From Cryptomeria japonica (taxonomy: Eukaryota; Streptophyta; Pinopsida; Cupressales; Cupressaceae), in the NCBI RefSeq assembly GCF_030272615.1, contig NC_081405.1, positions 609,198,677 to 609,262,676 on the forward strand: a stretch of 64,000 nt of DNA, given 5' to 3'. Numbering within the stretch: position 1 is the stretch's first letter; every line of letters starts with the position of its first letter. The position numbers and the translations under genes were made by a program. Below the pieces are notes generated by a model, which saw only the letters and a list, made by a program, of their open reading frames with translations, searched no databases and was not told the origin of the DNA. This document shows, in pieces, positions 59,830 to 64,000 of the stretch.

Positions 59830-62800
59830 TCCAAGATGTTTATGATGGTGCTAAATAGATATGAATGCATCTCAGCTCCTCTAAGATCTAAACAAACACT
59901 CTTATTCAGAGAATTCATAGCATCCTATTGACTGCTAAGAAATGTGTCCTACCGAAAAGTGATTAGATTCCCGAGTTCTCCCACTCTGCCAACTACTTTG
60001 TCTTTTTCCCGATTAAGGCTCTTGATTTTTTCAAGTAGAGCTATCACCTAATCTTCATAGTTACTGGCAAAAACTAATTTAGGGGAATAAGATTGAGATA
60101 TACCATCTAATTTCCCTTCACATTCCTTGATCTTCTTGTCAATCTTAATTGTGAACTTAGGAAAAAGAAGACATGACTTGTAAATATTACTGCCTTCATC
60201 TAGTGCCTCTTGAATAGTCTTACAACTAAAAATAAAACTTACCCCAGCACCTTCAACCATTTTCCAAATCATCCTTAACTGCATAGCATTGAATTGGCTA
60301 AGAACCTTTCCTTCGCTAGCTTTCTCTAAAGATACAAAATGAAAATCAAATGAATTTAACATTCTCCTCAACTTACTGAAGGGTGAGTATGTTGCATCTT
60401 GCTTGAAAGATGACAAAATTTTCTCCAACACACTTGTAGCCATGGATATGAGCTCTTTATCCCTAGAGTGATACTTCAACAAGTCTTCACTAGCTTTGGC
60501 CTGTGCAAGTGTTGCAAGATTGAGTGCTTGGACAAGAGATAGTGAGTTAAGATTGATAGGCCCTTTCATGAGATCTGTGTTAGTGATAATCTCCTTACCC
60601 TTGTCCATAGTGTCTCTTTCTACTGAATCCTATTCAATCTTATCTCCATCCTTCTCCTTCTCCACCTTCTCTTCATCTTCTCCTTTTTCCACATCCTCTC
60701 CCCTTACATCACAAACCTCCTTAGCTACCTTTTTTTATTCAACATGTGTCATAAGAGGAGTTTGATTAGCCTCACTAGAGTCTGCAACCTTTTAACTATC
60801 AATAATATCATCTCCATCTGCAATTTGTTTGGTGTCATCCTTCACTGGATTTATCTCACACCTGTTTTCTTCAAAAACTTGCTTCAAAATTGCTTATTTT
60901 TTCTTGGCCACTTCGTCAAATTTTCCAAACATCATCTTGTTAACTCTGGTTTTGCTTCTAAATCTTCTCTTTGCAATCTTAAGGAGTATGTCTACTTCAC
61001 TCTTAGAAATTACTAAGCACAAATTGACCAGTACATACTCTTTTATTCTTTCATCTTCTAGACTAGCTATATGCCTTCTGGCATCCAAAATCTCATATAG
61101 ACCCATCAGAATCATTGATGATAACTCTATCAGGTATTTTCTATATATATTCATGTAATTTACAATGGCTTATTCTAAAATTAATTTACCATTTTGATAA
61201 ATGCTTCAAATTCGCTTCCTTTACTACTCTATCAACTATCTGACTTAATGCAATGGGGGGAACAATAGTGTAGTTACCTTCAAGTTTTCTAGACTTCAAA
61301 GCTTGATCAAGTTTAGACTTGGGCTTCTTGTTGGGTTGAGGTCTTTTGGATTTCTCAGCTCCAACTCTTAGCTTTTTTCTTGGCTAACCTTCACCGGATG
61401 GTGGCTTCTTGACTACCCTAGTAGAAATAGCAGTCTTCATCACTTACCTCACTACTTCATCAGACTTTGTTTCTTCTTTTATAGTGGTCATGACATAGAA
61501 TCTCTTTGGCTTCCCTTTCCTTCTCTTCTCTTCTCCACCAAATGATTTGGATTGAGGCTTTGGTGGAAGAATAGGATTTTCAGTACTAGAGGAAGGTGCT
61601 AACTTTGTTTCCATTGGCTTATGAGGAGTAACTAGTTTAGTCTTCTTGGGTTTGATCATTTCCTCATCTTTCAAGATATTATGCTCTTTGGTGTTGTGGA
61701 TTGATTCCTTTATTATTCCCATATCTTTAGCAAGATGCTCTACTTCTTTCCTCACTCTCTTCTACATTCCAGACCTAGTGAATTGAGAATGCAAGCTAAA
61801 ACTTTTCTCTTTATAAGTTCTAAATATTTCTTCCTTTTTATTCACTAGCTTACTCAAAATATGTTTAGCATACATATCAAGAGTATTTGCATCAACTCCA
61901 GACTCCATGCACATTATCCACAACTTCCATTAAGCATTGATCAATTTCCACCATGAAGCATATGTTGTCCTCATACTTCTCCATAATCTCTTTCGACATC
62001 CTTTCCCTGCTCTGCATCATGCCTTGGAAGGATTTCAAGTAACCCTATAGGATAACTTTCTTTGCTTGAGTATCTCCCAATCCTTGTAAGGCTTCCTTGA
62101 TCTGCATTGCCATTGATTTGTCATATGCCCATTGAATTTTGCCTACATTTGGGATCTCTCTCATGAAATAGAAAGCTAAACAAGTAATCAAGGTGCCAAA
62201 CTTAAAAACATGTTTCTTATCCTACTTTATCTTCTTCAAATTGCTCATTAGTTCAGTTAGAAGTACTCCACATAGGTCATACAACTTATCCCCCTTAAGA
62301 ATTTGATAGGCTGCATATATTTCCATACTAGAGACTGAGTTTTCTTTGCTAGATTGATATATCTTATACCCTATCAGCATGGATGCAAATCTCACATAAT
62401 ACTCAACAATGCCACTGATTGTCATCGATCTGCTATCATGTTGGGAATTGATTACCTTTGCAACTATTATGTTCTTCAAATTTCTTAAACCAGGAACTTC
62501 ACTGGTTGCATTCAAACATGTCATTTCTTGGATTGCATTCTTGGTGATCTTGTATGATTTATCAAGCCATATAAATTCATCATGGACCCTTCTCAAAATA
62601 TACCTAACCCATTTGTGTTCATCAAAAACCAAAAAGTTCACAAACTGAATGAAACCCTTATCCTACAGAGATTTGAATTTTGGTTTCAGGTTACCCATAG
62701 CATCCATCATGTGCTTGGTGTATAGTGATAGCATTTAAGAATTCCCAAGGTCCTTGATATTGTAATGGATGTATGCCCTAATATCTTCAACATGCAATAA

Positions 62801-63483
62801 GTTGTACAAAATAGATGACAATGCACCATTCATATCATCTTCCATTGATTTGTATGGATGCTTCTTAAACTTAGGCCTTTCCTTATCAATTATATCAACA
62901 ACCAGTGGAGTCACCACACCAGAACCAAATGATGTCATTATCAAATTCTAGGTTATTAACAAATAGCTCAAACTTAGAAATACCTTTTCGACTTCAACCG
63001 GATGCAACAAATCTTCACCAAATCATCACAAGGTTTGTTTTAGCTGCACAATTTTCTTTGCCACACTCTTCTAATCTTTCACTTTGAACACAATCTGAGA
63101 AATGAAAGTTAAAATGCCTTTTTGTCTTCAAAATACCTCACTTTAAGGTGCAATAAATGCTTAACCCTAAAGTCCTCCTAGATGTGTTGAATCTCATGAA
63201 CATTGTATTGGAGCATCAAATAGGCATGTAATCTTGTGGATATCTCTCTAGATCATTTGTACAACCATACACAATCATCTACAACCTTGTTCAATTGGTT
63301 ACAATTCTTAGAAAGGAGGGTTTTAAGGATATGCATGGAAATATTCCCCCTAAGGCCAAATGCCTTAGTTACTGGATGAGGTTTCAACACCGAAATAAAT
63401 TGTGGACCCATTTTTTGGATTTGAATTTTCCTTTTTAACCCACATCTTCTTGTGTTTCTCTTTGATCTCTTAAACCTTTTCAT
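59830..63483 (-). pseudogene. Accessory reading region of copia D, function unknown
   Basis: Long stretches are open on the - strand with few breaks: 62944-62735, 62641-62222, 61755-61444, 61154-60894 and 60608-60048. The parts lie in three frames, so several frame changes or stops separate them. The protein is helical and charged: an N-terminal part with SIVEYYVRFASMLIGYKIY-like text, a lysine/proline-rich linker (61755-61444, with KPKPKRFYV-type basic runs) and a C-terminal part rich in K, E and L that could form coiled coils (60608-60048). I recognise no domain. Some large copia elements carry an extra ORF after pol; this could be one that outlived the loss of pol. Confidence 0.5.
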
Positions 63484-63637
63484 TGCCCTTTTTATATGTT
63501 TTGTTCTTGTTTGTCAGAGCATTCTTACTCACATTCTTACTTTTATAGTATTTGTTTCTTTGATTATCCCTAGAATTGCCCTGATTTCCCCTTGATCTAC
63601 ATTGGTTAGAAATATGTCAAAATATTCCATAAGCATA

Positions 63638-64000
63638 TCATTTTATATTCCTCCTATTTACCATACTTTTGAATTCAACTGACTTATGACCATATTTATT
63701 GCAATTGAAACATTGTCTAGAGAATGACGTATTATTCTGATTAGCTCTATTTATGATTTTACTTGCCATGTGCCCAAATTTATTGTAAACAAAACATTTA
63801 CCATTGAATTTATAAGCATTAGGTTGTCTTACCATAGATATCTTGTTCTTTTAATGATTGTTTTGACCAGATCTAGATTTTTCTTTTTTCTCAAATCCAA
63901 GTCCTCCCATATCACCTTTATTCTTCTGACTTTTTAGCATCTCATCTAGCTTATCTAAGCTAGCATTGAACTTTTCTTTATACTCATTAGTAGTGGTAAT
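63638..64000 (-). pseudogene. Copia D gag C-terminal part with two zinc knuckles
   Basis: On the - strand, 63835-63638 contains CFVYNKFGHMASKI and, 24 residues on, CFNCNKYGHKSVEF. Both follow CX2CX4HX4C, but the first has Y for the second cysteine and I for the last, and the second has F for the last. They would hardly bind zinc. A K/S/D-rich stretch lies upstream to the window edge, as in copia gag. The frame is interrupted. Confidence 0.7.

Larger units (their letters stand above)
58436..64000 (-). mobile_element. Copia retrotransposon D, no visible pol, continues beyond the window
   Basis: The - strand order from the right edge is gag zinc knuckles, a long accessory reading region, polypurine tract and 3' LTR. 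No protease, integrase, RT or RNase H motif is visible between gag and LTR, which is unusual. The 5' LTR should lie beyond 64000. Confidence 0.75.

Noticed and set aside
1-64000. tRNA, rRNA, telomere repeats, organelle DNA inserts and intact host genes
   Set aside because: Read for typical motifs on both strands; none recognised. Small or diverged noncoding RNAs cannot be excluded without a structure search.

Overview
The window looks like intergenic DNA from a large, repeat-rich seed-plant genome, most likely a gymnosperm. The evidence is nested Ty1/copia and Ty3/gypsy retroelements, CACTA transposon parts, plant-type short GT-AG introns, very AT-rich spacers and no dense gene content. The gymnosperm call is an inference from the style of the LTRs (TGTTGG starts, TGTCATTGATGTCAA motif, many ACCGGT words). 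No host gene, tRNA or rRNA was recognised, and almost every coding region is a decayed transposon gene.

Layout. 1-5665: 3' part of a decayed copia element (A, + strand) ending in its 3' LTR; it abuts the gag of a second copia element (B, - strand), whose 2.5-kb 5' LTR runs to 9960. 9961-13500: spacer, extremely AT-rich from about 11000. 13583-13933: a fold-back element with a TTA duplication. 14298-16245: Ty3/gypsy gag-protease relic. 16484: left terminus of a CACTA transposon. 18746-19783: first copy of a 1-kb inverted-repeat element (GGGTG ends, 4-bp target duplication). 21349-22247: a gypsy LTR with its polypurine tract, - strand. 27154-29243: multi-exon CACTA transposase (TNP2) relic.

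29244-42460 holds a different kind of DNA transposon. It has an unrecognised multi-exon + strand gene (30251-32136), a five-unit 359-bp tandem array (32582-34445), and a - strand gene (40025 down to about 35194) that encodes a DDE-like transposase. A second copy of the GGGTG element sits inside that gene, with its target duplication and the flanking reading frame both visible. Beyond it lie 750 bp of polypurine GA repeat and 1.3 kb of palindromic minisatellite.

42680-51942: exons of a SET-domain protein relic and a basic protein resembling the second protein of plant CACTA elements. Copia element C is inserted between them (44947-49979, perfect TACTG duplication, LTRs about 97% alike). 54000-54474: a CACTA right terminus whose end sequence, subterminal repeats and flanking TGT match the left terminus at 16484, so a single 38-kb nested CACTA element is possible. 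58436 to the end: copia element D, - strand, with 3' LTR, a long accessory ORF and gag zinc knuckles but no visible pol.

The main candidates for novelty are the GGGTG element family with its clustered subterminal motifs, the DDE gene and its neighbours, the SET-domain gene inside mobile DNA, and the possible 38-kb CACTA.
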